In this document: in pieces, positions 17,179 to 24,575 of the stretch
Layout of the letters: the number at the start of each line of letters is the position of its first letter
Numbering within the stretch: position 1 is the first letter of the stretch
The notes under the pieces: generated by a model
The model's database searches: none
What the model was told of the DNA's origin: nothing
The model's input: the letters and a program-made list of their open reading frames with translations, nothing else
Position numbers and translations under genes: made by a program
DNA from: Pseudomonadales bacterium
Lineage (GTDB): Bacteria > Pseudomonadota > Gammaproteobacteria > Pseudomonadales > Azotimanducaceae
Direction: 5' to 3'
Assembly: GCA_030749725.1 (NCBI GenBank)
Contig: JASMJM010000099.1
Location: 1 to 39,937, forward strand
DNA length: 39,937 nucleotides

Positions 17179-18270
17179 ATGAACCTGAATGCCAGAATCC
17201 AACTGACTCGACCAGCCAGCTTTCGCCTGAATGTCGATGTTGAGATTCCGGGGAAGGGGATTACCGCTCTCTACGGTCACTCCGGTTCGGGTAAAACAAC
17301 CATCCTGCGTTGTCTGGCGGGACTTGAGCGAGGTGCCAAAGGGGACTCTATTGTAATTCAGTTTGGTGACACCATCTGGCAGGACGCCGCTCATTTTATC
17401 CCGCCACACAAACGTCATATCGGTTTTGTATTTCAGGATGCCCAGTTGCTGCCTCACCTGTCGGTGGGGGGCAACCTCGATTATGCAATCACGCGTAGGC
17501 AGACCGACAGCGGGCCCAGTCTGAATCAGGTAGTTGAGTGGTTGGAGCTTGGCAAGCTGATGCACCAACCGGTTACCCAGTTGTCGGGTGGGGAGATTCA
17601 GCGCACCGCCATAGCGCGCGCGTTGGTGAGCGGCGTCAATCTGATTCTGATGGATGAGCCGCTGGGTGCAATCGATCAGGAGGCCAAGGGTCGCATCCTG
17701 CCTTACCTGGATAACCTGCATAGAGAACTGGCGATCCCGATCGTCTACGTCAGCCACCTTCTCGAGGAGATCACCCACCTTGCCGACCGGCTAATCATCC
17801 TCGAGAGAGGTGAAGTGATCGCTTCCGGCACCGTCATCGAACTCAGTTCGCAGCTGAATCTCGCCATTGCTCACGACGAAGCTGCTGCGTCCATTCTCGA
17901 ATGCACCCTCGGCGGCCACGACGAAGAATACGGACTGAGCAAACTCCTGTTTGACGGTGGTGAACTGATCGTGACCCGACTCAATCAGCCCGCGGGCAGC
18001 AAGGCCAGAGTTCGGATACCCGCTCGAGATGTGAGCCTTGCCCTTGACCCACCCGGGAAAACCAGCATTCTTAACATCATTGAAGCGCGCATAGAATCCA
18101 TCGAAGCAGCACGGCAAGCGCGGCTCCTGGTGAGATTGGCCGCCGGCTCGCAATTCCTGCTGGCCAGAGTGACGAGGAAGTCGATAGAGCAGCTGGGTTT
18201 GCAGGTGGGCCAGACGGTGTATGCACAGATAAAGAGCGTTGCCTTGCTGACGGAATACCATCATGACTGA
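17179..18270 (+). CDS. modC: Molybdate ABC transporter, ATP-binding protein
   Basis: A 363-residue ATPase that powers the ModB permease. From ATG 17179, Walker A is GHSGSGKTT (33-41), the signature is LSGGE, Walker B is LILMDEPLG, and the switch His is in VSHLLEE. The C-terminal ~80 residues form a TOBE/MOP domain typical of ModC. A TTG at 17170 overlapping the modB stop is an alternative start giving 366 residues. It overlaps srkA by 8 bp, implying translational coupling. Confidence 0.93.
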   Translation: MNLNARIQLTRPASFRLNVDVEIPGKGITALYGHSGSGKTTILRCLAGLERGAKGDSIVIQFGDTIWQDAAHFIPPHKRHIGFVFQDAQLLPHLSVGGNLDYAITRRQTDSGPSLNQVVEWLELGKLMHQPVTQLSGGEIQRTAIARALVSGVNLILMDEPLGAIDQEAKGRILPYLDNLHRELAIPIVYVSHLLEEITHLADRLIILERGEVIASGTVIELSSQLNLAIAHDEAAASILECTLGGHDEEYGLSKLLFDGGELIVTRLNQPAGSKARVRIPARDVSLALDPPGKTSILNIIEARIESIEAARQARLLVRLAAGSQFLLARVTRKSIEQLGLQVGQTVYAQIKSVALLTEYHHD

Positions 18271-19252
18271 AGAGCCTCATCCCTATGAACGCCTTACACC
18301 GGATCTGGTCATGGATTGTGTGGAGAGCGTAGGATTCCAGTGCGATGCCAGAAACATCGCGCTCAACAGCTACGAAAACCGCGTCTATCAGATCGGCCTG
18401 GAAGATGACGAACCCTTGATTGGCAAGTTCTACCGACCGGGCCGTTGGAGCGATGAGCAGATCCTGGAGGAACACCGCTTCACTCGGGAACTTGAAGAAC
18501 AGGAAATCCCGGTTGTGCCGCCCCTCAAACTACCTAACGACAACACACTGGCTCAATACAAAGGTTTTAGATTTGCGCTCTACGCGAGGAAAGGAGGTCG
18601 AAGCCCGGAGCTGGATGATATGCAAACACTACCCATTCTTGGCAGGTTCATCGGCAGAATTCACGCCGTAGGCAGCAGCAGCAGCTTCCAGCATCGTCCT
18701 ACACTGACTGTCGCCGCATTCGGTCACGATTCGAGAAACTTCCTGCTGGAAAACGACTTTATTCCGGAAGAATTGATCATCCCCTATGAAACCCTGACGA
18801 CGCAGCTACTGCATCGAGTCGAGGAAATGTTCGAGCAATTCAGTTTTCTCGACCTTATCCGCCTGCACGGGGACTGCCATATGGGGAATGTCTTGTGGCG
18901 TGACCAGATTCCTCACTTCGTGGACTTCGATGATGCACGCAACGGACTGGCGATTCAGGATCTGTGGATGTTGCTCTCCGGCGAGCGGGACATGCAGACG
19001 TTACAGATTCGAAAAATACTGGAGGGGTACAGCGACTTTTGCGATTTCGATCCGATCGAACTGAATCTGATAGAACCACTCCGAACACTCCGGATTATGC
19101 ACCACAGTGGCTGGTTGGCAAAACGCTGGACTGATCCGGCTTTCCCACGAGCGTTCCCCTGGTTCAATTCTCAGCGTTACTGGTCCGACCATATCCTTGA
19201 ACTCAGGGAGCAGATGGCTGTTCTCTATGAACCTGCACTTTCAATGTACTGA
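18263..19252 (+). CDS. srkA: Stress response kinase A (SrkA/YihE)
   Basis: A 329-residue Ser/Thr kinase of the SrkA (YihE/RdoA) family with a choline-kinase-like fold; in E. coli it opposes stress-induced, MazEF-linked death. The kinase residues are visible: a nucleotide-binding Lys candidate in LIGKFYRPGRW (near 55), the catalytic loop LHGDCHMGN (Asp204, Asn209) and the metal-binding VDFDDA (Asp221, Asp223). Length equals E. coli SrkA. ATG 18263 lies inside modC. Being the last gene of a molybdate transport operon is unusual, as E. coli srkA is paired with dsbA. Confidence 0.92.
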   Translation: MTEEPHPYERLTPDLVMDCVESVGFQCDARNIALNSYENRVYQIGLEDDEPLIGKFYRPGRWSDEQILEEHRFTRELEEQEIPVVPPLKLPNDNTLAQYKGFRFALYARKGGRSPELDDMQTLPILGRFIGRIHAVGSSSSFQHRPTLTVAAFGHDSRNFLLENDFIPEELIIPYETLTTQLLHRVEEMFEQFSFLDLIRLHGDCHMGNVLWRDQIPHFVDFDDARNGLAIQDLWMLLSGERDMQTLQIRKILEGYSDFCDFDPIELNLIEPLRTLRIMHHSGWLAKRWTDPAFPRAFPWFNSQRYWSDHILELREQMAVLYEPALSMY

Positions 19253-19761
19253 ACAGCAATCAATTGAAGCCAAGCCGCTGGCACCGGCAGGTCACGATCT
19301 TCATCGTGGCGACAGCCAGAGGGCCAATCGGCGACGAAATTACAGTAGGAGATCGATCACTAACAGGATCAGAAATACGTACAGGCAACAGCAATTGAGA
19401 TGCCGCAGCAAAAAATCAGGATCTGATTGTGTTGGTTTCATGTCCCATCACAGCAAGTTCTGTCAGTAAAGTATTTGAGCGCGACGTAACGCAAAAGTGC
19501 GTGAATCAGTTCACATCAGCACTGGTTTAGCTCCGTTTCGTGAACTGGATCACTGCCCGAATCTGCTTTGCTCATTTTCGACCACGCGACACCATACATC
19601 GGCACGCCTGGCGAACTCGGGTATCACCTCCAATTCTCCGGAAAAAGCTTCCGCCGAGGGTTCGGACCGAGGGCAGAGGAAATCACAAAGGTAAAGTGTT
19701 TATCCCGCACCTACTTTTGTCATAGAATCTACAGGTTCTGAAATTCCATAGAGGTTGATTC
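19253..19761. other. Intergenic stretch with at most one tiny ORF
   Basis: About 500 bp separate srkA from the next gene. Apart from the possible membrane microprotein at 19340-19441 (minus) I see no gene, RNA gene or clear terminator. The end of the stretch must hold the promoter for the gene at 19762, but no convincing -35/-10 pair stands out. Confidence 0.5.
19340..19441 (-). CDS. Possible 33-residue membrane microprotein
   Basis: A 33-codon ORF encodes a polar N-terminus (MKPTQSDPDFLLRH) followed by a continuous hydrophobic stretch (about residues 19-33) ending at the stop. That is the shape of a single-pass membrane microprotein. A GATGGGA stretch lies just upstream. It sits alone in an otherwise empty region, opposite in direction to its neighbours. 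A chance ORF is quite possible. Confidence 0.3.
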   Translation of the reverse strand: MKPTQSDPDFLLRHLNCCCLYVFLILLVIDLLL

Positions 19762-20067
19762 ATGCAATTGAAATCGGGAGTGCGTTTAAAAAGCACTGTA
19801 TGCAACGGTGAGGTGATGGTTATCACCGCACCAGAAGGAAGTACCACCCTGACTTGTGGTGGCTCCGCCATGGCGGATGCGGCAAACGACGTCAGTAAAG
19901 GAGAGATCGATCCGGATCACGCCGATGGCGTGCTGATTGGCAAACGTTACATCAATGAAGAAGGTAATCTGGAACTGCTCTGTATCAAACCCGGCGATGG
20001 TTCACTGGCTGTTGAAGGCAAGCCGCTGGTAATGAAAACAGCAAAAAAGCTGCCCAAATCTGATTAA
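19762..20067 (+). CDS. Small conserved protein next to an acyl-CoA ligase
   Basis: A 101-residue soluble protein beginning MQLKSGVRLKSTVCNGEVMV, with a conserved-looking centre (TLTCGGSAM, VLIGKRYINEEGNLELLC). From memory, similar short proteins accompany acyl-CoA synthetases in actinobacteria and some proteobacteria, but I know no assigned function. Four cysteines, two of them in TVCNG and LTCGG, could bind a metal or be redox active. AGAGGTT lies about 6 bp before the ATG. It is 54 bp upstream of the ligase gene, probably in one operon. Confidence 0.75.
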   Translation: MQLKSGVRLKSTVCNGEVMVITAPEGSTTLTCGGSAMADAANDVSKGEIDPDHADGVLIGKRYINEEGNLELLCIKPGDGSLAVEGKPLVMKTAKKLPKSD

Positions 20068-20121
20068 CCGTCCCTTGTCCCCCCGCTTTTCATTACAGCG
20101 CGGAACGAAGCTGGAGTTTCG

Positions 20122-21627
20122 ATGAACATCATGATGTTGCTGGAGATGGCGACCGATGCCTATGGCGATCGGATCGCCTTCACCGATTCGGCCGCTGGGT
20201 CATCCATCACTTACCAGGAGCTTTTCGATCGCAGCGGGAAAGCGGCCCAGATCGTCAAGGACGCCGGTTGCAGCAGCTTGGGAATACTCGATGTGACCAG
20301 CCTCGCCGTCCCGGTCGCTCTATTCGCAAGCGCCTGGGCAGGTCTGCCATTCATCCCCCTGAACTACCGTCTGACCGATGCCGAAATCGAAGCGCTGTTG
20401 GCGCGCATGAGCAATTCCTATCTAGTGACCGATATGGAGCGGGCCACCAGCTTCGATCAACGAGACGATCTCACGGTAGTGACCCGCGATGGTTTTCTGG
20501 GCGCAGCGAGTTCGCAGCCGGCCGATCCCTGGTCCATGGATCCGGAGGATACTGCGGTGCTGTTGTTCACCAGCGGTACAACCGGGGTGCCCAAAGCTGC
20601 CGTGTTGCGACAAAAGCACTTGGTGTCTTACATCCTCGGTTCAGTAGAGTTCGCTTCAGCGGAAGAAGCTGAAACGGCATTGGTGTGTGTACCGCCCTAT
20701 CACATAGCAGGCATCGCAGCCGTGTTGAGTTCCGTCTACTCGGGTCGAAGGGTGGTTCAATTGCCCAACTTTACTGCGACTGAATGGATCGACGTGGCAC
20801 GTAGTGAGAACATATCCTCGGCATTCGTAGTGCCCACCATGCTGGCCCGGATAGTCGAAGCGCTCGACGGACAAACAAGCGCCGAAATGCCTCACCTGAA
20901 GACCCTCTCATACGGCGGCGGCAAAATGCCGCTACCGGTTCTGGAAAGAGCCATGCAGCTTCTTCCCGATGCGGATTTGACCAATGCGTACGGCCTCACA
21001 GAGACCAGTTCCACGATCAGCGTCCTGGGGCCGGAAGAGCATCGCGAAGCCGCCGCCAGTACCGACGAGCGTGTTCGTCGCCGTCTGGTTTCCGTGGGAA
21101 CGGCGCTGCCCGGTGTGGAGATCGAGATTCGGGATACCCAGGGAGATGCCCTGGCAGCAAATGTCAGCGGTGAGATCTTCGTACGTGGTGAGCAGGTCTC
21201 AGGCGAGTATGAAGGCATGGGCCACCTGGTAGATGACGATGGCTGGTTCCCAACGCGGGACCGGGGCTCCATGGATGAGGAGGGATACCTGTTTCTGGAA
21301 GGGCGGGCGGATGACCTGATCGTGCGCGGTGGTGAGAACCTATCCCCCGGCGAGATCGAGGACGTTCTGCTGCAATACGAGGCCGTCGCCGATGCCGCTG
21401 TCGTGGGCATTGCGGATGTGCAGTGGGGTGAAGCGGTCGTTGCGGTGGTGGTGTTGAAGCCGGGGCAAGAGGCCACGGTAGAACAACTGCAGGACTGGGT
21501 AAAGGATCACATGCGCTCGTCCCGCGTGCCGCGCGACATCCTCTTTTGGGACGAACTGCCCTACAACCCCACCGGCAAGTTGCTGCGCCGCGTCATCAAG
21601 ACGCAGTTATCCGAATCCGAGAGCTGA
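20122..21627 (+). CDS. AMP-forming acyl-CoA ligase (class I adenylate-forming enzyme)
   Basis: A 501-residue enzyme expected to activate a carboxylic acid with ATP and join it to CoA. The phosphate-binding motif TSGTTGVPK is at 150-158, the YGLTET motif near 290, the hinge motif region DRGSMDEEGYLFLEGRADD near 380-400, and the catalytic Lys486 in NPTGK near the end. All core motifs are present, so it should be active. The substrate cannot be told. It follows the small protein at 19762. Its last ~22 codons lie in a 130-bp repeat whose second copy is 13 kb away, next to the hydratase gene that probably once adjoined it. Confidence 0.93.
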   Translation: MNIMMLLEMATDAYGDRIAFTDSAAGSSITYQELFDRSGKAAQIVKDAGCSSLGILDVTSLAVPVALFASAWAGLPFIPLNYRLTDAEIEALLARMSNSYLVTDMERATSFDQRDDLTVVTRDGFLGAASSQPADPWSMDPEDTAVLLFTSGTTGVPKAAVLRQKHLVSYILGSVEFASAEEAETALVCVPPYHIAGIAAVLSSVYSGRRVVQLPNFTATEWIDVARSENISSAFVVPTMLARIVEALDGQTSAEMPHLKTLSYGGGKMPLPVLERAMQLLPDADLTNAYGLTETSSTISVLGPEEHREAAASTDERVRRRLVSVGTALPGVEIEIRDTQGDALAANVSGEIFVRGEQVSGEYEGMGHLVDDDGWFPTRDRGSMDEEGYLFLEGRADDLIVRGGENLSPGEIEDVLLQYEAVADAAVVGIADVQWGEAVVAVVVLKPGQEATVEQLQDWVKDHMRSSRVPRDILFWDELPYNPTGKLLRRVIKTQLSESES

Positions 21628-21688
21628 TTCTCACTCTATCGCGTCCATCAATCCCCAGGCGAGGGCCGTTTCGGCGTCGACTCTTTGA
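21559..21688 (+). repeat. Junction direct repeat, left copy (130 bp)
   Basis: This 130-bp segment is repeated in the same orientation at 34708-34837 with five mismatches (at 21571, 21607, 21622, 21623 and 21646; 96% identity). It spans the last codons and stop of the acyl-CoA ligase and the reverse-strand 3' end of an enoyl-CoA hydratase gene. Similarity stops abruptly at both sides. In this copy the ligase is complete and the hydratase is only a stub. Confidence 0.95.
21631..21688 (-). pseudogene. 3' stub of an enoyl-CoA hydratase gene
   Basis: Read on the minus strand this segment ends with QRVDAETALAWGLMDAIE and a stop at 21631-21633, matching the C-terminus of the complete hydratase at 34780-35766 except Met for Ile. 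Upstream of 21688 the similarity ends and the frame meets a TAG within a few codons, so only about 18 codons remain. It is a remnant created by the junction duplication. Confidence 0.85.
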
Positions 21689-21746
21689 GTTGTCTATGCG
21701 ACAGCAGACGACAGCCTGGTGGTGGCCGTAACCACTGCCCACCTCG

Positions 21747-23393
21747 TCAGTCTTGCAGAGCAAATGTGGCCATTGCATTGCCTGAAATGACGGTGACAAA
21801 TTGCACGCCGGCAACCATGTAGGTGACCGGCGCCATTACGATCTGTCCGCCAAGAGCTACCTTCCAGAGGAGTTTGCCGTTACGGGCGTCCAGCGCATGC
21901 AGATAGCCTTCGCGACCACCCGTGAACAGAAGGTCCGATGCGGTGGTCAGCATGCCACTGTCGCTGACGTCGAACTGCTCGTACTTCCAGACAGCTTGGC
22001 CGGTGTCCGGGTCCATCGCCATAAGCGAAGCGTGTCCGACTTCATCAGTCCAGTAGTTTATGGGCCAGGTGCGGCCGATGCCGATCGTTGGCGCGCCATG
22101 TACGGGTACTTTGACGCTGAACCCACCACCCAGGAACAGACCGCCCGGTACGTATTCCTGCTCAATCGCCTGATAGATCGTGGCATAGTCTTCCCAGGCG
22201 CTGAAGTAGAACAGGTCCGTGCGTGGGCTGTAAGAAGGTGGGTACCAATTGGTCCCGCCTTGATTGCCGGGCCAGGTTGGCATGCCATCGGGCTGTGGCG
22301 TTGGGATGGGTCTGCCGTTTTCATCGAGTCCACTAGACCAATTCACTTTGACGAAGGGCTTGCCCAACAGGAACTTACCTGTAACCCGATCCAACACGTA
22401 GAAATAGCCGTTGCGGTTTGCCCACAGCATGAGCTTGGCCGGTTTGCCCTGCCAATCCCTGTCCACCAAGACGGGGACCTGTACCGAGTCGTAGTCGTAA
22501 CCGTCGTTGGGGGTAAACTGAAAGTGCCACTTCAGTTCGCCGCTGTCCGCATCCAAAGCAACCACGGAGTCTGAATAAAGGTTGTCTCCGGGACGCTGCC
22601 CAGCATTCCAGTCGGGACCCGGATTGCCCACCCCCCAGTAGGTCAGATTGAGCGCAGGATCGAACGATCCTGTAATCCACACCGGTGCGCCGCCGTGTTC
22701 CCAGTCGTCTCCCTGCCAGGTGTCGTGACCCGGTTCGCCCGGGCCCGGTATGGTATAGAACTTCCAGGCTTGCTCGCCGCTAGCTGCGTCATAGGCGACT
22801 ACGTAGCCGCGAATGCCGTATTCTCCGCCCCCCACACCGACGATGATCTTATCTTTCACCGCGATTGGCGCCATGGTGACCGAATAGGCCAGATTGACGT
22901 CGCCGACCTCGACACTCCAAAGCAGCTTGCCGTTGATGCGGTCCAGGGCAATCAGACTTCCATCCAGCGTACCGGAATACACCTTATCCCCCAGCACCGC
23001 TACGCCGCGATTGTTGGCGCCGCAACAGACCTGGGTATTGGCGGCCGGTGTGTGGCGGTAGATCCAGAATACTCGGCCGGTCACGGCATCGACAGCCATC
23101 ACGTCGTTGGGACGCTCGGTCAAATACATGATGCCGTCGACAATGATCGGATTGGACTGCCAGGCACCGAATACCTGGTTCTGCAAGATCCACTTCAGTT
23201 CCAGCTTGTCGACATTGCGCCGCGTAATCTGTTTCAACTTGCTGTAGCGTTGGCTTGAATAGCCACCGTTATAGGTGAGCCAATTGTGTGGTTCCTCGGC
23301 GGCATGAAGGATGCGCTCGAAATCTACCTCGGCAATGACGCGGTCACTGGACAGCACTATCGCCGCCAAGCAAAACAAAGCTACGACTCTCAT
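21747..23393 (-). CDS. PQQ-dependent alcohol dehydrogenase, lanthanide-type motif
   Basis: A 548-residue periplasmic quinoprotein that would oxidise an alcohol and pass electrons to a cytochrome c. A signal peptide (about 1-21, cut after VIA) leads into an eight-bladed propeller with repeated W-docking motifs. Typical residues are visible: the adjacent Cys123-Cys124 pair near PQQ, metal ligands Glu191 (GGGEYG) and Asn257 (GVGNPGP), and catalytic Asp300. Asp302 two residues later gives Asp-Tyr-Asp, the pattern linked to lanthanide rather than calcium use in XoxF/PedH-type enzymes. No haem motif is present, so it is not a quinohaemoprotein. It overlaps the cytochrome gene by 4 bp. No PQQ biosynthesis genes are in the window. 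Confidence 0.93.
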   Translation of the reverse strand: MRVVALFCLAAIVLSSDRVIAEVDFERILHAAEEPHNWLTYNGGYSSQRYSKLKQITRRNVDKLELKWILQNQVFGAWQSNPIIVDGIMYLTERPNDVMAVDAVTGRVFWIYRHTPAANTQVCCGANNRGVAVLGDKVYSGTLDGSLIALDRINGKLLWSVEVGDVNLAYSVTMAPIAVKDKIIVGVGGGEYGIRGYVVAYDAASGEQAWKFYTIPGPGEPGHDTWQGDDWEHGGAPVWITGSFDPALNLTYWGVGNPGPDWNAGQRPGDNLYSDSVVALDADSGELKWHFQFTPNDGYDYDSVQVPVLVDRDWQGKPAKLMLWANRNGYFYVLDRVTGKFLLGKPFVKVNWSSGLDENGRPIPTPQPDGMPTWPGNQGGTNWYPPSYSPRTDLFYFSAWEDYATIYQAIEQEYVPGGLFLGGGFSVKVPVHGAPTIGIGRTWPINYWTDEVGHASLMAMDPDTGQAVWKYEQFDVSDSGMLTTASDLLFTGGREGYLHALDARNGKLLWKVALGGQIVMAPVTYMVAGVQFVTVISGNAMATFALQD

Positions 23394-24163
23394 AGTTGAC
23401 CTCGTAGCGCCAGCAGATAGGCAATGACGTCGGCGACCTCGTCACTGGACAGCGATGTGGGTTCGTGGGTGGGAGTTGCGCTGATCTCATAGCTGACCAG
23501 ATTGCTCTTAACCAACGAGCGAAGCCGCTCCTCGGCGTCGATCAGTTGTACTGTATAGGTGTCCTCGTTCAGACGCCGTCCTGTGATCTTCTCCCCGTCC
23601 CGTGTGACGATGGTGACAGCACGATTGATGGGTAACAGTGCCGATGCCGGTGCTATCAGAGAACGCTGCAATGCGCCGGGCGTACGAATTGCGCCGATAT
23701 CGCTCAGGTCCGGCGCGGTGCGCGGACCGCGACCGTTGACCCGGTGGCATGCCGTGCACTCACCTTTTCCCTCAAACAGCCCGCGACCACGCAGCACATT
23801 GCCAATGGCGACAGCGCTGCCTTCAGGTTCAAAGCCGGTGCGAATGTAGGCGATTATTCCCGCCAGATCCGCTTCGGAAAGATTGACTGCCGGCATACGT
23901 CCATCGGCAGCACCAGACAAGATAGCCCGGCGCAGATCCTCGTCGGAAACCGCGAGGTGAAATCGACCCCGGGCCAGATCAATCCCTTCCACCCACGAGC
24001 CGTCCGGTCCGTGGCACAAGGCACAATGTCGAACGTAGACGCGGGAGCCTGTTTCTATGACTTGACTGGTGTATATGTGATCGCTCATCTGCGCGAGACT
24101 GTACGTGCCTGCGGCGAGCACGACGGTCATGACAAACAGCGTCAATCTTGTTTTGGTTTTCAC
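23390..24163 (-). CDS. Dihaem cytochrome c, electron acceptor of the dehydrogenase
   Basis: A 257-residue exported cytochrome with two haem motifs, C47-ALC-H51 and C136-TAC-H140. A hydrophobic segment at about 7-24 is a signal peptide or anchor. Met90 (GRMPA) is a good sixth ligand for the first haem. No Met follows the second motif; a His in PTHEPTS near 235 could replace it. The C-terminal part (VTIVTRDGEKITGRRL and on) resembles the Pirellula/Verrucomicrobium-type haem domain (TIGR02603). ATG 23390-overlap with the dehydrogenase gene (4 bp) implies coupled translation and a shared electron path. Confidence 0.9.
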   Translation of the reverse strand: MKTKTRLTLFVMTVVLAAGTYSLAQMSDHIYTSQVIETGSRVYVRHCALCHGPDGSWVEGIDLARGRFHLAVSDEDLRRAILSGAADGRMPAVNLSEADLAGIIAYIRTGFEPEGSAVAIGNVLRGRGLFEGKGECTACHRVNGRGPRTAPDLSDIGAIRTPGALQRSLIAPASALLPINRAVTIVTRDGEKITGRRLNEDTYTVQLIDAEERLRSLVKSNLVSYEISATPTHEPTSLSSDEVADVIAYLLALRGQL

Positions 24164-24329
24164 AGTTGTTTATCCAGGGCATGACTGATGTGTTAAGTAC
24201 ATCACAAATACCCGGCCGTGGTCGAATAGTCAAGTGGTCCCTCCAGCGAATCCAGCACAAAGATGTGCAGGCATACCAAGCTGAGGCAGACAGAGCCATT
24301 CTCAGTCCGGTCAAACCGCGCCCATTCGC

Positions 24330-24575
24330 AGAGACCCCGGCAGGATATCTCTTGACTCTGCGGTCCGCGTTGCCGTCCTGATCGACGTGGTCGGTGTAGG
24401 ATCAAAGCAGTCTTTGCACTTCAAGACCAACGTTGGCGACCACGTCACCCTGGATAATTCGCATGCCCTGAGACTTGAGATCTACTCAAGTGGAGACGAG
24501 CCGTCTCCCTACATCACCGTACGCAACGATCTGGAAGCGATCCTCGCTCCACCAGGCTGCAAAAGACATGCCTAG
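24330..24575 (+). pseudogene. C-terminal remnant of a DUF1285 gene
   Basis: The plus strand encodes LHFKTNVGDHVTLDNSHALR and, a few residues later, PYITVRNDLEAIL, closely matching the C-terminal part of DUF1285 proteins as I recall them (F-x-TNVGD-x-V, HPLR, PYV-x-VR-x-x-LEAL). The frame stops at 24573-24575, just inside the 3' end of the convergent ABC gene and before the usual 'F-Y-x-L' ending. The N-terminal two-thirds cannot be followed in one frame, so the gene is broken. The region 24164-24330 holds nothing else I can support. Confidence 0.5.

Noticed and set aside
21559-21688. tRNA or tmRNA attachment site for an integrative element
   Set aside because: The repeat is coding sequence of two convergent genes; no tRNA fold or integrase was found next to either copy.
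22695-23258. 187-codon plus-strand frame inside the PQQ dehydrogenase
   Set aside because: Shadow of the dehydrogenase gene; composition follows the codon pattern of the other strand.
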